64,000 bases of DNA from CCMP332 sp040218795 (GCA_040218795.1 JAVJQT010000005.1:496001-560000); one strand, 5' to 3'; shown: positions 8,131 through 17,908, counted from the stretch's first letter. Translations and numbers: made by a program. The notes: generated by a model from the letters alone, not told the origin.

Positions 8131-9090
8131 ATGAATCGACGGGAATTCATTAAAGGATCTGCTATGTTGGGCTTTAGTCTTTCAGCTCCTACATTACTGT
8201 TTGGCAGATCAGGAATGTTTGAATCTTCAACTAGCAGAAAGATTAGAAGAGTAATCAGCGCTAGTAAATCTAAAGTAGGCACATTGCCTATTTTAAGGGC
8301 TTTTGCCGGAAATCATACCGATTATGTATCTCCCTTTGTTTTACTCGATGAATTCGGGCCTGTTTCATTAAATCCCCATTCCCAGCCGCTTCGTGTTAAT
8401 GCACATCCTCATGCAGGAGTTACACCAACTACCTATTTTTTATCCGGAAGCGGGCATCATAAGGATAGTTTAAATTATGATATTCAAGTGGGCAAAGGTG
8501 AATTTATGATTTTCAATTCCGGTAGAGGTGCAATTCACATGGAGGAAACCGGACAACAATTATATGAAGAAGGAGGCGATTATCACGGTTTTCAGATCTG
8601 GCTAAATATGCCTATGAAATACAAATGGTCAGAACCATCAACTAAAGTGTATAAAAGAAATATTATCCCTCAATTTAAAGGAAAGGGTTACTCGGGTAAA
8701 GTTGTACTTGGCGAATTATTCGGTATGAAATCCAATGTAGAAACTTATAGTCCGGCCTTTTATTATCACATTAAACTCGATGCAAATGGCAGATTAAATA
8801 TTCCGGTCGAATCTAATTATAATGCATTTATCTATGTGTTAAATGGCCATATTGAATTGGAAGAAAGAAAAGAAATCAAAGCTAACCAACTCGTACTATT
8901 CGAAAGAGGAGGCGATCATATTAATATGTACAGTCAAAATGGTTCTGAAATAATCCTACTGGGTGGCCAACCCCTTAATGAACCCGTTTATTCCTATGGA
9001 CCATTTGTTATGAATTCCAGAGAAGAAATAAAGAAATGCATTATCAATTATAATTCAGGAGCGATGGGTGATCCATCTAAGGTTAATTAA
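8131..9090 (+). CDS. Pirin-family cupin protein with a Tat-like signal
   Basis: 319 residues. The N-terminus MNRREFIKGSAMLG has the twin-arginine pattern followed by a hydrophobic stretch, so export by the Tat pathway in folded form is inferred; most pirins are cytoplasmic, which makes this odd. The pirin bicupin fold is shown by HPHAGVTPTTYFLSG (His92, His94) and AIHMEETG (His136, Glu138), the four metal ligands of the family, and by the FHGFQIW-like YHGFQIWLNMP block. Pirins are metal-binding and several have quercetinase activity; the substrate here is unknown. It follows the PAP2 gene by 54 nt and may be co-transcribed with it. Confidence 0.87.
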   Translation: MNRREFIKGSAMLGFSLSAPTLLFGRSGMFESSTSRKIRRVISASKSKVGTLPILRAFAGNHTDYVSPFVLLDEFGPVSLNPHSQPLRVNAHPHAGVTPTTYFLSGSGHHKDSLNYDIQVGKGEFMIFNSGRGAIHMEETGQQLYEEGGDYHGFQIWLNMPMKYKWSEPSTKVYKRNIIPQFKGKGYSGKVVLGELFGMKSNVETYSPAFYYHIKLDANGRLNIPVESNYNAFIYVLNGHIELEERKEIKANQLVLFERGGDHINMYSQNGSEIILLGGQPLNEPVYSYGPFVMNSREEIKKCIINYNSGAMGDPSKVN

Positions 9091-9121
9091 TGCTTTTCTA
9101 ATAATTGATTTAATTTGAGCT

Positions 9122-10270
9122 ATGTACAGTTCAATTAAATGCATAGCAACATTAATTCTGATCTTATTGGGTCTTTCCTGTGGATTCTCACAAACCTATA
9201 ACTACGCAACAAGCTCAGTTACCTATAATTCCGGAATAGTAAAACAAGGATATATTCTGGACACAGATCTGGCTTTACTCTCTGTAGGAATTTACTTTAA
9301 AGAAAATTTGAATGAGGAATATATACTTATTCCATTAGACAGCATTGAAAAAATTCAACTTAATGGCAATACTTATTTTGAAAAATACATAGACAAAAAA
9401 AGTAATAAAGCTTTTCTACTCTTAAAAATGTTTGATGGTGAAGTTTCACTTTATAAATTCATAAATAATGGGAAAATTCGATTTCTATTAAAAAAAGACA
9501 ATAGTTATTATCCGATTTCAGATAAAGTTAGAAAAGCATATGATATCGGGACATATTACAGAGGAGTTCTAACACTTCTTTTAAGTGATTGGAAGGATTT
9601 GGAATTAAAATTATACTCGACCAGATACAATGAGAATCAACTAATACAGCTCCTAAATGCATACAATTTATCAAGAAACCTTCCAGGCAAATCCTTGAAA
9701 AGAAAAAAACAAAACAGTTTAGGCTTTCATACTGGTTTGCATCAAAACAGAATTTACTTTCTATTCAAATCCACAATTGATGGGAGAATTTCAGGATTAA
9801 GAACAAGTGGGTTTGGTGGCCTCTTTATAGAAAGAAAAATTGGACAAAACTTCGGAACTCAAATAGGAATAAACTACATCCAATTTAAAGGTGAACTCAT
9901 AAACATTGGTGCGCAAGATGACTACCTAAAGAAAAATTACGATGCTAAATTTACATATATAAGTCTACCTCTTCACTTAAATTATTATGTCTTAAATAAA
10001 GAAATGAAAATTTTAATTTCTGGCGTATTTGAATATAACAATTTAGTCAATCAATCATTTAAGGTCTTCATTCCCAAACTGAATATCGAAAATGACGTAG
10101 AATTTCCTGAGCCAGGCTATCATCTTAGGACAAATATGGGTATTGCTTTGGTTTACAAAGGTTTCATTTTTCAATCTTTATTTTGCTATGGAATTGGTTA
10201 CAGCGGAATTCAACCCATGATCGCAACTTGGGGCAATCAAGTTTCATTAGGTTACAAATTGGATTTATAA
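9122..10270 (+). CDS. PorT-like outer-membrane beta-barrel protein
   Basis: 382 residues. A signal peptide (LLGLSCGFSQ, cleavage near residue 24) is followed by an N-terminal soluble domain (about 25-190) made of short strands, then a C-terminal barrel (about 195-382) with alternating aromatic strands ending in SLGYKLDL, typical of the PorT/OMP_b-brl group in Bacteroidota. The cysteine in the signal is followed by GFSQ and is not a convincing lipobox. It begins 32 nt after the pirin gene on the same strand. Function unknown. Confidence 0.65.
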   Translation: MYSSIKCIATLILILLGLSCGFSQTYNYATSSVTYNSGIVKQGYILDTDLALLSVGIYFKENLNEEYILIPLDSIEKIQLNGNTYFEKYIDKKSNKAFLLLKMFDGEVSLYKFINNGKIRFLLKKDNSYYPISDKVRKAYDIGTYYRGVLTLLLSDWKDLELKLYSTRYNENQLIQLLNAYNLSRNLPGKSLKRKKQNSLGFHTGLHQNRIYFLFKSTIDGRISGLRTSGFGGLFIERKIGQNFGTQIGINYIQFKGELINIGAQDDYLKKNYDAKFTYISLPLHLNYYVLNKEMKILISGVFEYNNLVNQSFKVFIPKLNIENDVEFPEPGYHLRTNMGIALVYKGFIFQSLFCYGIGYSGIQPMIATWGNQVSLGYKLDL

Positions 10271-10290
10271 TTATTACAATCAAAAAAACC

Positions 10291-10650
10291 TTAAACTATT
10301 AAATCCTGAATTTTAGAAATATTTTCCAAAGTCAAATGCAGCGTGATCATATGAATCATTTGATCTATTCCAAGCAAAGGAAAAAATATTCTGGGCCTTT
10401 TTAAATATTTAACCATCACCTTACTTGTAAAAAAATCGGTAATAAAATGTAATAGCATATTGACTAAACCAAAAATTAAGCCTTTCTCAATGTCTATTAT
10501 AACAGTGGCAAATACAGTCATAATACTTCCATAGACCAATGCATGCAGGCTTAGCCATTTTAAGCTATGAGCCTTTGAAGTGGCCATTTTTGTGGTCTGA
10601 AATAAAAAGTCGCCCATCCAATGAGCTAAAAAAATTAAGCTTAAATTCAC
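10291..10650 (-). CDS. DUF3307 small membrane protein
   Basis: 119 residues with about four hydrophobic segments. The N-terminal HWMGDFLFQT and the later MLLHFITDFFTSK are the conserved His/Asp motifs of DUF3307, a family of small membrane proteins of unknown function. It converges on the preceding barrel gene with a 20-base gap and diverges from the cyclase gene. No operon partner is visible. Confidence 0.75.
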   Translation of the reverse strand: MNLSLIFLAHWMGDFLFQTTKMATSKAHSLKWLSLHALVYGSIMTVFATVIIDIEKGLIFGLVNMLLHFITDFFTSKVMVKYLKRPRIFFPLLGIDQMIHMITLHLTLENISKIQDLIV

Positions 10651-10758
10651 GTTTGGATTTGGTCAGATAATTTTCTCAAATACGGAGCTAATTTAATCAA
10701 ATTTGACCCTTCCAAAATTTAATTGCCAATTTTATACCTAAATATGTAGCAGCGGCCC

Positions 10759-12735
10759 ATGTTCAGGACCTTTAGACAGAGATTACTTTTTTGGTTTATG
10801 GTATTTATCAGTTCAAACCTGATAATCATACTATTGGTTTTTATTTACCTCGATAGAAGACAGGTGATAGAAGACACCTCCGAAATAATTCAGCTGGCTC
10901 ATATTCAATGGTTAAAATACACGAAATCTCAAGAGGACTTTCTAACTTTTGATACCAAGCAGGAGGAATTCTTTCAATCCAATCTGAGTTTCAATCTTCA
11001 GAAATGCGAGATATTTCTAGACAGCACAAATATTTTCATCGACTCAGCCTTGACACGCAGTGAAGGGCAATTTGAGTTCACCGAAGAATTAAAAGAATTT
11101 AAAAAAGAAGCAAGATTTGTGGATTCACTATTCAACCATTTGGTTGGCTTGATTTATATAAGAGGTTATAAAGATTTTAATGTAATTGGTGAAATACGTG
11201 AGGATGCCCATTGGTTAGAAAACAGTCAGGAACTCAGCGATGCCACAGTACTCTTATTTAGAAAACACGAAAAGGATTATATAATCCGAAATGAAAATAT
11301 TTATGTTCAAAGATTTAATTATCTCATCGATGAATTGATAATAGACATTAGTAATCGAAATATTCCCGATACAAGAAAAGATTCAGTCTTAATTAAAATC
11401 AGGAGTTATGAGCGCCATTTCAATGAGTTGGTCGATCTGGACAATACCATAGGAATAAATACCAACAGTGGAATCAAATACAGTCTTGATACCCAAATTG
11501 ATAATATGGAGAACCATATAAATCAGATTGTCCGGGAAACAGAGAACAGAAAAAAAGCCCTCTTTTATAATTTAAATATATACTTCGGCGTCATTGTTTC
11601 AGCTCTAATACTAATAAGTCTGATTACGAGCTATTTTATTTCCCAGCAAATAACGAACCCTCTCAAAAAATTGACACTGTATATCGGCAAATTTGTGGAA
11701 AGTGATTTTACCCTTGAGGAGGAGTATCCACTGACAAAATCACACGATGAGGTCGGTATTCTGAGTAAAAACTTTAAAGTTCTAAAAGATGAAGTGATCT
11801 CCAGTATAAAATTCTTTAAAGAGAAAGTTGCTGAGCGCACATTGGAATTGGCAAATGCCAATGAAAAACTTCGTGCTGTCAATCAATCCAATAAACGTTT
11901 TGTGCCCGACAATTTTTTGAAACTATTGGGCAAAGAGAGTATAGAGCAAATCGGTCTTGGAGACCAAACTGAAAGTGATATGACAGTAATGTTTACGGAT
12001 ATCCGTTCGTTTACTAAAATATCAGAAAATTTAAGTCCGCAGGAAAACCTGGATTTTATTAATGCTTATCTCAAGGAAATTGTACCTGTCATTCAAAGCC
12101 ATGGCGGTTTTATCGATAAATATATTGGTGACTCAATCATGGCGCTCTTTCCGGAAAATCCCGAATCCGCCATTGAAAGTGCGCTGGAATTTAAAGAAGC
12201 AATCATCCACTTCAATCAGACGCTTAATGCAAAAGGAATGGACGGCATTAGAATTGGAACCGGAATTCATACCGGACATTTAATTCTTGGGACCGTAGGT
12301 ACAGAAAAAAGACTTGACACCACAGTTATTTCAGACGCGGTTAATCTCTCATCAAGAATCGAGGGTTTGACCAAAGTTTATGGAGTTGAATGCATCATTA
12401 CCGATGAAAGCATAATGTACATTAAGGACAAAAAACAGTTTCATTTTCGTTTTTTGGATTATGTCAAAGTGAAAGGCCGTTCAAATCCGATTTCCGTTTA
12501 CGAAATTTTACAAAAAGATGATCTGAATAAAATTCAGAGTAAAGACTTTTATGAAGAGGGTGTTAATTGTTATTTCAATCGGGATTTTAAAGCCGCTTCA
12601 AAGATTTTTGAAAAGATTATTATGAAGTATCCAAATGATGTCCCTTCGAAGGTATATTTTGACAGATGCACCCAATTAATAGAAAGAGGCACAACAGAAG
12701 GTTGGGATTTTATACAAAACATTACAGAAAAATAA
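10759..12735 (+). CDS. Membrane-bound class III adenylate cyclase with extracytoplasmic sensor and HAMP
   Basis: 658 residues: transmembrane helix (about 8-30), a helical extracytoplasmic domain of about 240 residues, second transmembrane helix (about 272-293), HAMP linker (about 295-350), coiled coil, then a class III cyclase domain (about 405-585) and a short TPR-like tail. The catalytic set is visible: metal-binding Asp414 (FTDIRSF) and Asp458 (KYIGDS), Lys454, Thr522 (RLDTTV) and the Asn529/Arg533 pair (VNLSSR). A Lys/Thr pair is what the adenylate cyclase CyaB1 uses for adenine, so cAMP is the likely product. The VOC gene follows after 3 nt. Confidence 0.87.
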   Translation: MFRTFRQRLLFWFMVFISSNLIIILLVFIYLDRRQVIEDTSEIIQLAHIQWLKYTKSQEDFLTFDTKQEEFFQSNLSFNLQKCEIFLDSTNIFIDSALTRSEGQFEFTEELKEFKKEARFVDSLFNHLVGLIYIRGYKDFNVIGEIREDAHWLENSQELSDATVLLFRKHEKDYIIRNENIYVQRFNYLIDELIIDISNRNIPDTRKDSVLIKIRSYERHFNELVDLDNTIGINTNSGIKYSLDTQIDNMENHINQIVRETENRKKALFYNLNIYFGVIVSALILISLITSYFISQQITNPLKKLTLYIGKFVESDFTLEEEYPLTKSHDEVGILSKNFKVLKDEVISSIKFFKEKVAERTLELANANEKLRAVNQSNKRFVPDNFLKLLGKESIEQIGLGDQTESDMTVMFTDIRSFTKISENLSPQENLDFINAYLKEIVPVIQSHGGFIDKYIGDSIMALFPENPESAIESALEFKEAIIHFNQTLNAKGMDGIRIGTGIHTGHLILGTVGTEKRLDTTVISDAVNLSSRIEGLTKVYGVECIITDESIMYIKDKKQFHFRFLDYVKVKGRSNPISVYEILQKDDLNKIQSKDFYEEGVNCYFNRDFKAASKIFEKIIMKYPNDVPSKVYFDRCTQLIERGTTEGWDFIQNITEK

Positions 12736-12738
12736 AAT

Positions 12739-13134
12739 ATGGGTTTTCCTGAAAAAGAGATGGCCATCACTACAATATTGGTGGTTTCGGATATAGAAAA
12801 ATCAAAAAATTGGTACACAAATGTACTCGGGGCCTCAATGTACAGAGAATATGGAGGTAGCTCTGTAGTATTGCAATTTCTGGAACATTGGCTCTTAATA
12901 GTTAGTGAAGGTGAGCCAACTGCAGATAAGCCCGATGTTTATTTTTCAAGACCGGACAATCCAAATCGGGTGAGTCATGCCTTTACCATACGTGTGAAAG
13001 ACTGTCAGAAATCATACGAAGAACTAAAAGACAGGGGTGCAGAATTTATTAGCCCACCCTACGACCACGGTTATGAGATACGCTGTTTTTTCAGGGATCC
13101 CGATGGCCATCTGTTTGAAATAAGCCAGGCCTGA
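12739..13134 (+). CDS. VOC-superfamily (glyoxalase-fold) protein
   Basis: 131 residues forming two beta-alpha-beta-beta-beta modules: ITTILVVSDIEKSKNWYTNV at the start and FFRDPDGHLFEISQ at the end, the hallmark ending of the vicinal-oxygen-chelate superfamily. Members include glyoxalases, dioxygenases and resistance proteins; the substrate is not evident. It starts 3 nt after the cyclase stop codon, so the two are probably one transcript, though a functional link is only a guess. Confidence 0.85.
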   Translation: MGFPEKEMAITTILVVSDIEKSKNWYTNVLGASMYREYGGSSVVLQFLEHWLLIVSEGEPTADKPDVYFSRPDNPNRVSHAFTIRVKDCQKSYEELKDRGAEFISPPYDHGYEIRCFFRDPDGHLFEISQA

Positions 13135-13136
13135 TA

Positions 13137-15494
13137 TTATTCATCCTTTAGGGTATCTACCGGGTTTACATTGGCTGCATTCCAGGCTTGTGAACTGACC
13201 GTAATTAAGGCCACCAATAAAGCCAATATGCCTGCAAGCAAAAAGAAAACCCAGCTCAACTCAATATGATAAGCGAATTCTTCCAACCAGTTTTTGCTTA
13301 CCCACCATGCAATGGGAATGGAAATTAAAATAGCAATTATAACCAATCGGGTAAATTCATTGGTGAGAAGAAAGACAAGACTCCTTACACTTGCCCCAAG
13401 AACCTTTCGAATGCCAATTTCTTTAATTCTACGTTCCGCTGTAAATGAAGCCAGACCAAATAAACCCAAACAGGATATTAAAATGGCAAAACCGGCAAAA
13501 TACTGTGAAATCGAAGCAACGCGTCTTTCTGAAGTGTACAATTCATCATAATTCTCATCCTGAAAGCTATATTCAAAGCTAAATCCCGGATTGAATTCTT
13601 CATGTAGCTTTTTAATTGCTTCTATTGTCTCCGCAATCATATCCCCCCTTAGTCTTGCCTGACCAAACCAGACGTTATCATCCAGGATAAAAAACCCCGG
13701 CGATACCTCCGAACGGAATGATTGAAAATGGAAGTCCTTGGTTACACCGACAATTTTTCTGTCCTGTCCCCAGAGATTAACCTTAGTTCCAATGGGATCT
13801 TCAATTCGCATTAAACGAATCGCGGTTTCATTAAAAATAATTGCAGAAGTATCCGTACTAAAATCTTTTGAAAAGCTTCTACCCTCTTTCATTTCAATGC
13901 CCATGGTTTCAATAAGCGTATGATTACCTCTGAAGTTTTCAAATAAAACCACCTCATCCTTCAATTTTCCCGGCCAGCTCAAACCACCGGTATTATTATT
14001 TCTACCAATAAAGTCATGACCGGAAACACTTGCATTGATCACACCAGGCAAAGCTTTCAATTCATTGGTAAAGGATTCATTTTGACCTCCGGATAATTTT
14101 CCCTCAAGTAAATACATGATTAGGTTCTCTTTTTTATATCCAAGGTTTTTGTCCTGAACGAATTGAATTTGAGAGTAAACTACTGTGACCGCAATAATTA
14201 GAAATATCGATAGTCCAAATTGAAATACGACCAGACCCCTTCTCGCCCATAGCTCTCCCCAAGAACTTTTAATTTCATTTTTAAGCACTTTCACAGGTTG
14301 AAAAGCCGACAAATAAAGCGCGGGGTAGCTTCCTGCAAACAAACCGGTGACAAGTAAAATGATAAGAAGTCCAAATACAAGGTTGGCGTTAAATGTAAGA
14401 CTCAATTCCTTACCGGTAATTTCATTAAAATAGGGAATGATCAATGGGATGATCGCAATGGCCACAAAAATTGAAGCGGCGGTTAAAAAAAAGCTTTCAA
14501 AAAGATATTGTTGAATTAAGGATTTGCGATGAGCTCCCAAAGCCTTTCGAATGCCTACTTCCTTTGCTTTCCGACTCGCTTTTGCCGTAGACAAATTCAT
14601 AAAATTGATACAGGCAATCAGAAGCACAAAAAGTGCGATTATTGAAAAGAGTTGTACATATTCGATCCTCCCCCCGGTTAGCACTGCATTTTCAAATCTG
14701 CCGTATAAATAAGCATCTGCATATGGATAGAGGAATAATTCTACCACAGATCCTTCATTTCGCTGTTTTATAAAATCAGAAATCTTTTCATTCACAAAAT
14801 GATAATCTGTATTCTCCTTGAGCTTTACGTAGGTTCTGGGGCCATTGCTATCCCATTGTCTCAACCATTCGTTGTCTTTCCTCCATTTCTCAGCACTCAG
14901 TACATAATCAAATTTCATACTTGAACTCGCAGGGACATTGTAAAACACGCCGGTTACTTTGTATGCACTTTCCTTATCCAATTGTATGGTTTTGCCCAAA
15001 GCCTTTTCCTGTCCAAAAACCATTTCTGCAAAATGTTCGCTTACAACTATTGAATTTAAGTCTTGAAGCAAAACATCCTTATTTCCCTCCTTGATTGGAA
15101 AAGTGAATATTTCAAAGAAATCCTGATCGGCATAAAGACCATCTAATCGCAGAGATTTTTCATTGAATGAGATTAAATGCTGAAATGTCCAGGAACCGGC
15201 ACTGGCATATTCAATTTCAGGAATTTCTTTTTTCAACTCTGCAGCTAAAACTCCCGGTGTAGACCATGTGGTCATGATATCGCCATTTGCATAGCGCTGG
15301 TGTTCCATGGCCCTAAAAACCCGCTTTTCATCTTTATGAAATCTATCAATGCTTAATTCGTTTTGGACCCATAAAAAAATAAGCAGCGTACAAAGCAAGC
15401 CGGCGCTAAGCCCAAGGATATTGATAATAAAGGAGGATTTGCTCTTCTGGAAAGAACGCAGCGTGATTTTAAAATTGTGGATTAGCATATGCAA
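13137..15494 (-). CDS. MacB/FtsX-type ABC transporter permease
   Basis: 785 residues. One N-terminal transmembrane helix, a MacB-type periplasmic core (about 50-245), three helices with the FtsX motif (about 280-425, including KASRKAKEVGIRKALGAHRK), a second periplasmic domain, and a second FtsX block (about 665-785, with RRIKEIGIRKVLGASVRSLV). This eight-helix layout is common in Bacteroidota and needs a separate LolD/MacB-like ATPase, which is not adjacent. The start may be the second ATG (MLIHNFKI, base 15488), which fits the family better. Probably a mechanotransmission-type exporter of a small molecule or peptide. Confidence 0.85.
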   Translation of the reverse strand: MHMLIHNFKITLRSFQKSKSSFIINILGLSAGLLCTLLIFLWVQNELSIDRFHKDEKRVFRAMEHQRYANGDIMTTWSTPGVLAAELKKEIPEIEYASAGSWTFQHLISFNEKSLRLDGLYADQDFFEIFTFPIKEGNKDVLLQDLNSIVVSEHFAEMVFGQEKALGKTIQLDKESAYKVTGVFYNVPASSSMKFDYVLSAEKWRKDNEWLRQWDSNGPRTYVKLKENTDYHFVNEKISDFIKQRNEGSVVELFLYPYADAYLYGRFENAVLTGGRIEYVQLFSIIALFVLLIACINFMNLSTAKASRKAKEVGIRKALGAHRKSLIQQYLFESFFLTAASIFVAIAIIPLIIPYFNEITGKELSLTFNANLVFGLLIILLVTGLFAGSYPALYLSAFQPVKVLKNEIKSSWGELWARRGLVVFQFGLSIFLIIAVTVVYSQIQFVQDKNLGYKKENLIMYLLEGKLSGGQNESFTNELKALPGVINASVSGHDFIGRNNNTGGLSWPGKLKDEVVLFENFRGNHTLIETMGIEMKEGRSFSKDFSTDTSAIIFNETAIRLMRIEDPIGTKVNLWGQDRKIVGVTKDFHFQSFRSEVSPGFFILDDNVWFGQARLRGDMIAETIEAIKKLHEEFNPGFSFEYSFQDENYDELYTSERRVASISQYFAGFAILISCLGLFGLASFTAERRIKEIGIRKVLGASVRSLVFLLTNEFTRLVIIAILISIPIAWWVSKNWLEEFAYHIELSWVFFLLAGILALLVALITVSSQAWNAANVNPVDTLKDE

Positions 15495-15576
15495 AATTTA
15501 TATCTCCGCAAGACCAAGATTTATACCACTAATTAATTTGCTGGTTTTCAGATATTTATACAGTTATTATCTGTAC

Positions 15577-15601
15577 ATAATTGAACGCTATGTTCAATTA
15601 T
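15577..15601. repeat. perfect 10-bp stem-loop at the end of the barrel gene
   Basis: ATAATTGAAC (15577-15586) and GTTCAATTAT (15592-15601) form a perfect inverted repeat around a 5-base loop. It covers the stop codon of the minus-strand gene at 15598 and separates it from the minus-strand permease gene. It lacks a following T-run on the minus strand, so it is not a textbook intrinsic terminator; transcript stabilisation or a protein-binding site are alternatives. Confidence 0.55.
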
Positions 15602-16383
15602 AATACATAGCGCGTTCCAATTCCAATGCCATAGACCGGATACATAAATGAAGGGCCATCAAATACAAGCAAATGCTTAATTCCCGTTCTTAACTCTAAT
15701 TGCACGAATAGGTTCTCTACAACTTTTAGGTTGACATCTATAGGAAGGAAAAACAAATTAGACATGGCTTTTTTTGCTTCAATTGTTGTGTATGACGAAT
15801 TGAAATTATTAAAATTAAATCCTCCGGTGGATACACTGCTTTCATAAAATTCCACACCGGAATCATAGGCAATCCCAAATTGACCTCCTAAACCAAATGC
15901 CACAAAAGCTTTTTTAGTATCGTCAGTTCTCCATAACCTCATAACTTCTATCCTTGCCATGTTATTGACGTATTCTATAAATAAGGAATTATCTCTTATA
16001 TCGCCTCCATTGTTCTCAGTTTGTGAAAAAGAACTGCTACTCAATCGCTCCCTTACAAACATCAGTGATAATTGCCAATGAGCGTAAAGTTTTGGTGGCA
16101 CTTCATAAGTTTTATTCGGAAATACCGAAATATTCAATGCAATGCTTGCATTAACATCGCTATAGTTATAGTAATAGTTATTCCTGTTGACATTATTCTT
16201 ATTGAAGTATTGAAATTCATAATTGTTGTCTTTTGGCAAACGCATCCATTCATCCAATGAAATACTATTTACATTTTCTATTTGGAAATACCCTTTGGCG
16301 TTGACATCTCTAATCGAAAATTTACTTTGCGCATTTAAGCCAAATGAGAGTAAAAACGGTAGAATTATTATTAATCTAATCAT
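15598..16383 (-). CDS. secreted outer-membrane-type protein of unknown function
   Basis: 261 residues with a clear signal peptide (MIRLIIILPFLLSFGLNAQ, cleavage after about residue 19). The mature part is rich in Asn, Tyr and Phe with alternating strands (ALNISVFPNKTYEV, AHWQLSLMFVRERL, GIGIGTRYVL at the end), consistent with a beta-barrel. I do not recognise the family. It is the promoter-proximal neighbour of the permease gene on the same strand, but a stem-loop at 15577-15601 and a 103-base gap argue against a simple operon. Confidence 0.6.
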   Translation of the reverse strand: MIRLIIILPFLLSFGLNAQSKFSIRDVNAKGYFQIENVNSISLDEWMRLPKDNNYEFQYFNKNNVNRNNYYYNYSDVNASIALNISVFPNKTYEVPPKLYAHWQLSLMFVRERLSSSSFSQTENNGGDIRDNSLFIEYVNNMARIEVMRLWRTDDTKKAFVAFGLGGQFGIAYDSGVEFYESSVSTGGFNFNNFNSSYTTIEAKKAMSNLFFLPIDVNLKVVENLFVQLELRTGIKHLLVFDGPSFMYPVYGIGIGTRYVL

Positions 16384-16536
16384 AAAGTCAATTTAATGGC
16401 AAAATTCAATTAATCTGTGCTACAAAGATCTTACCGAAAATAAACGCTCCCACTATTGATTTATGATAAGCTTGTGCTTTATATCAAATACTTTTAATTT
16501 CATTATTCAATGAATTTTATTTTAATACAATAACAA

Positions 16537-17238
16537 ATGGATTTTAAAGGATTAAAAGCCTGCTATATAAACTGCACATTAAAAAAGTCTCCCAATTTGA
16601 GTCATACTGAAGGACTAATGAAAAAATCCATGGCAATCATGAAAAAGGAAGGCGTTGATGTAGATTATTTGAGGTTTGTGGATCAGAACATAGCCTTCGG
16701 TGTTTATCCGGACATGAAAGAACACGGCTGGGAAAAAGATGAGTGGCCGGAATTGTTCGAACGCATGTTCAAAGCTGATATTCTAATTATTGGAAGTCCC
16801 ATATGGCTGGGAGAAAAATCTTCTGTGGCAACCAAATTGGTCGAGCGACTCTATTCTATGAGTGGAATGCAAAATGAAAAAGGTCAATACAAATTTTATG
16901 GAAAGGTAGGGGGCTGTGTCATTACGGGCAACGAAGACGGAATCAAACACTGTGCTATGGGTCTGCTTTATGCTATGCAACATATTGGCTATAGCATTCC
17001 ACCTCAGGCCGACTGCGGCTGGATTGGAGAGGCCGGACCTGGGCCAAGTTATATGGATGAAGAGTCAAATGCTCAAAACAATGATTTTACTAATAGAAAT
17101 ATGACTTTTATGACATACAATCTTATGCATTTGGCTAAAATTTTAAATTCAGTCGGCGGCTATCCTCTCTACGGAAATAGCAGAAAAGATTGGGATGAAG
17201 GCAAGCGATGGGCCTTTGAAAATCCTGAATATCGTTAA
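16537..17238 (+). CDS. flavodoxin-fold NAD(P)H-dependent FMN reductase-like protein
   Basis: 233 residues. The N-terminus (KACYINCTLKKSPNLSHTEG) has the phosphate-binding loop of the flavodoxin/NADPH-dependent FMN reductase fold, and ADILIIGSPIWLGEKSSVAT is the typical second motif contacting the flavin. It would bind FMN and act as a reductase or quinone reductase in the cytoplasm. The C-terminal extension (about 170-233) is specific to this subgroup. A small lipoprotein gene follows after 9 nt. Confidence 0.82.
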   Translation: MDFKGLKACYINCTLKKSPNLSHTEGLMKKSMAIMKKEGVDVDYLRFVDQNIAFGVYPDMKEHGWEKDEWPELFERMFKADILIIGSPIWLGEKSSVATKLVERLYSMSGMQNEKGQYKFYGKVGGCVITGNEDGIKHCAMGLLYAMQHIGYSIPPQADCGWIGEAGPGPSYMDEESNAQNNDFTNRNMTFMTYNLMHLAKILNSVGGYPLYGNSRKDWDEGKRWAFENPEYR

Positions 17239-17247
17239 ATTTACAAT

Positions 17248-17679
17248 ATGAAGTACGCTGCTTTTTTATTGACCTCAATTCTTTTTTGTTCATGCAATTC
17301 TGATGAAAGTGCAAAAATCGATGCTTTTCAATCTGGTGTACAAGGCGGTGATAATCTTTTAGTTGGCCAATGGAAACTAATCGAAATGCTTTCAGACCCC
17401 GGTGATGGAAGTGGCACCTTTAGTCCGGTGCAAAGCGATAAGATGATTAATTTTTACGCTGATTTAACATTTGAATCAACAGAAAAATTATGCTATATGG
17501 TCACTTCTTCTCATGATAAGGGAAAGGGTACTTATTCTATTGAAAGCAATTTTATTTATCCCGATTCCTGCACTTATCCAACTGAGCTCTCATTTCAACT
17601 AAATAAAGACACGCTCATTATCACTTATCTCTGTATTGAGCCCTGTGCTGAAAAATATCTGAAAGTGAGTAATAATTAA
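17248..17679 (+). CDS. small lipocalin-like lipoprotein
   Basis: 143 residues. The signal ends in LFCSC with Cys16 as the lipidated residue. The mature part begins with GQWKLIEMLSDPGDG and continues in short strands with a WKL-type start, resembling the lipocalin-like domains found in many Bacteroidota lipoproteins. Four further cysteines (in KLCYM, DSCTYP, LCIEPC) may form disulfides. Ligand and role are unknown. Probably co-transcribed with the upstream flavodoxin-fold gene. Confidence 0.65.
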   Translation: MKYAAFLLTSILFCSCNSDESAKIDAFQSGVQGGDNLLVGQWKLIEMLSDPGDGSGTFSPVQSDKMINFYADLTFESTEKLCYMVTSSHDKGKGTYSIESNFIYPDSCTYPTELSFQLNKDTLIITYLCIEPCAEKYLKVSNN

Positions 17680-17908
17680 TTCAAATTAAGTAGGCCCGCT
17701 ATTACCAAAAAGGCTGATTTTCCATCAAATCTTATTAACAGATACTTTTAAACTGCTTGTTCATTTTCATTTCATAATTAAGAAATTGGATTCATTTCAT
17801 TTGAACTTCTTGCATAAATAATTAGTAACCAACATTTTATAAATAGAGATCATTTTATGTATAGTATTTTCTGATTTTTTTTCAGAGTGAATCAAACAAG
17901 TAAAAATA

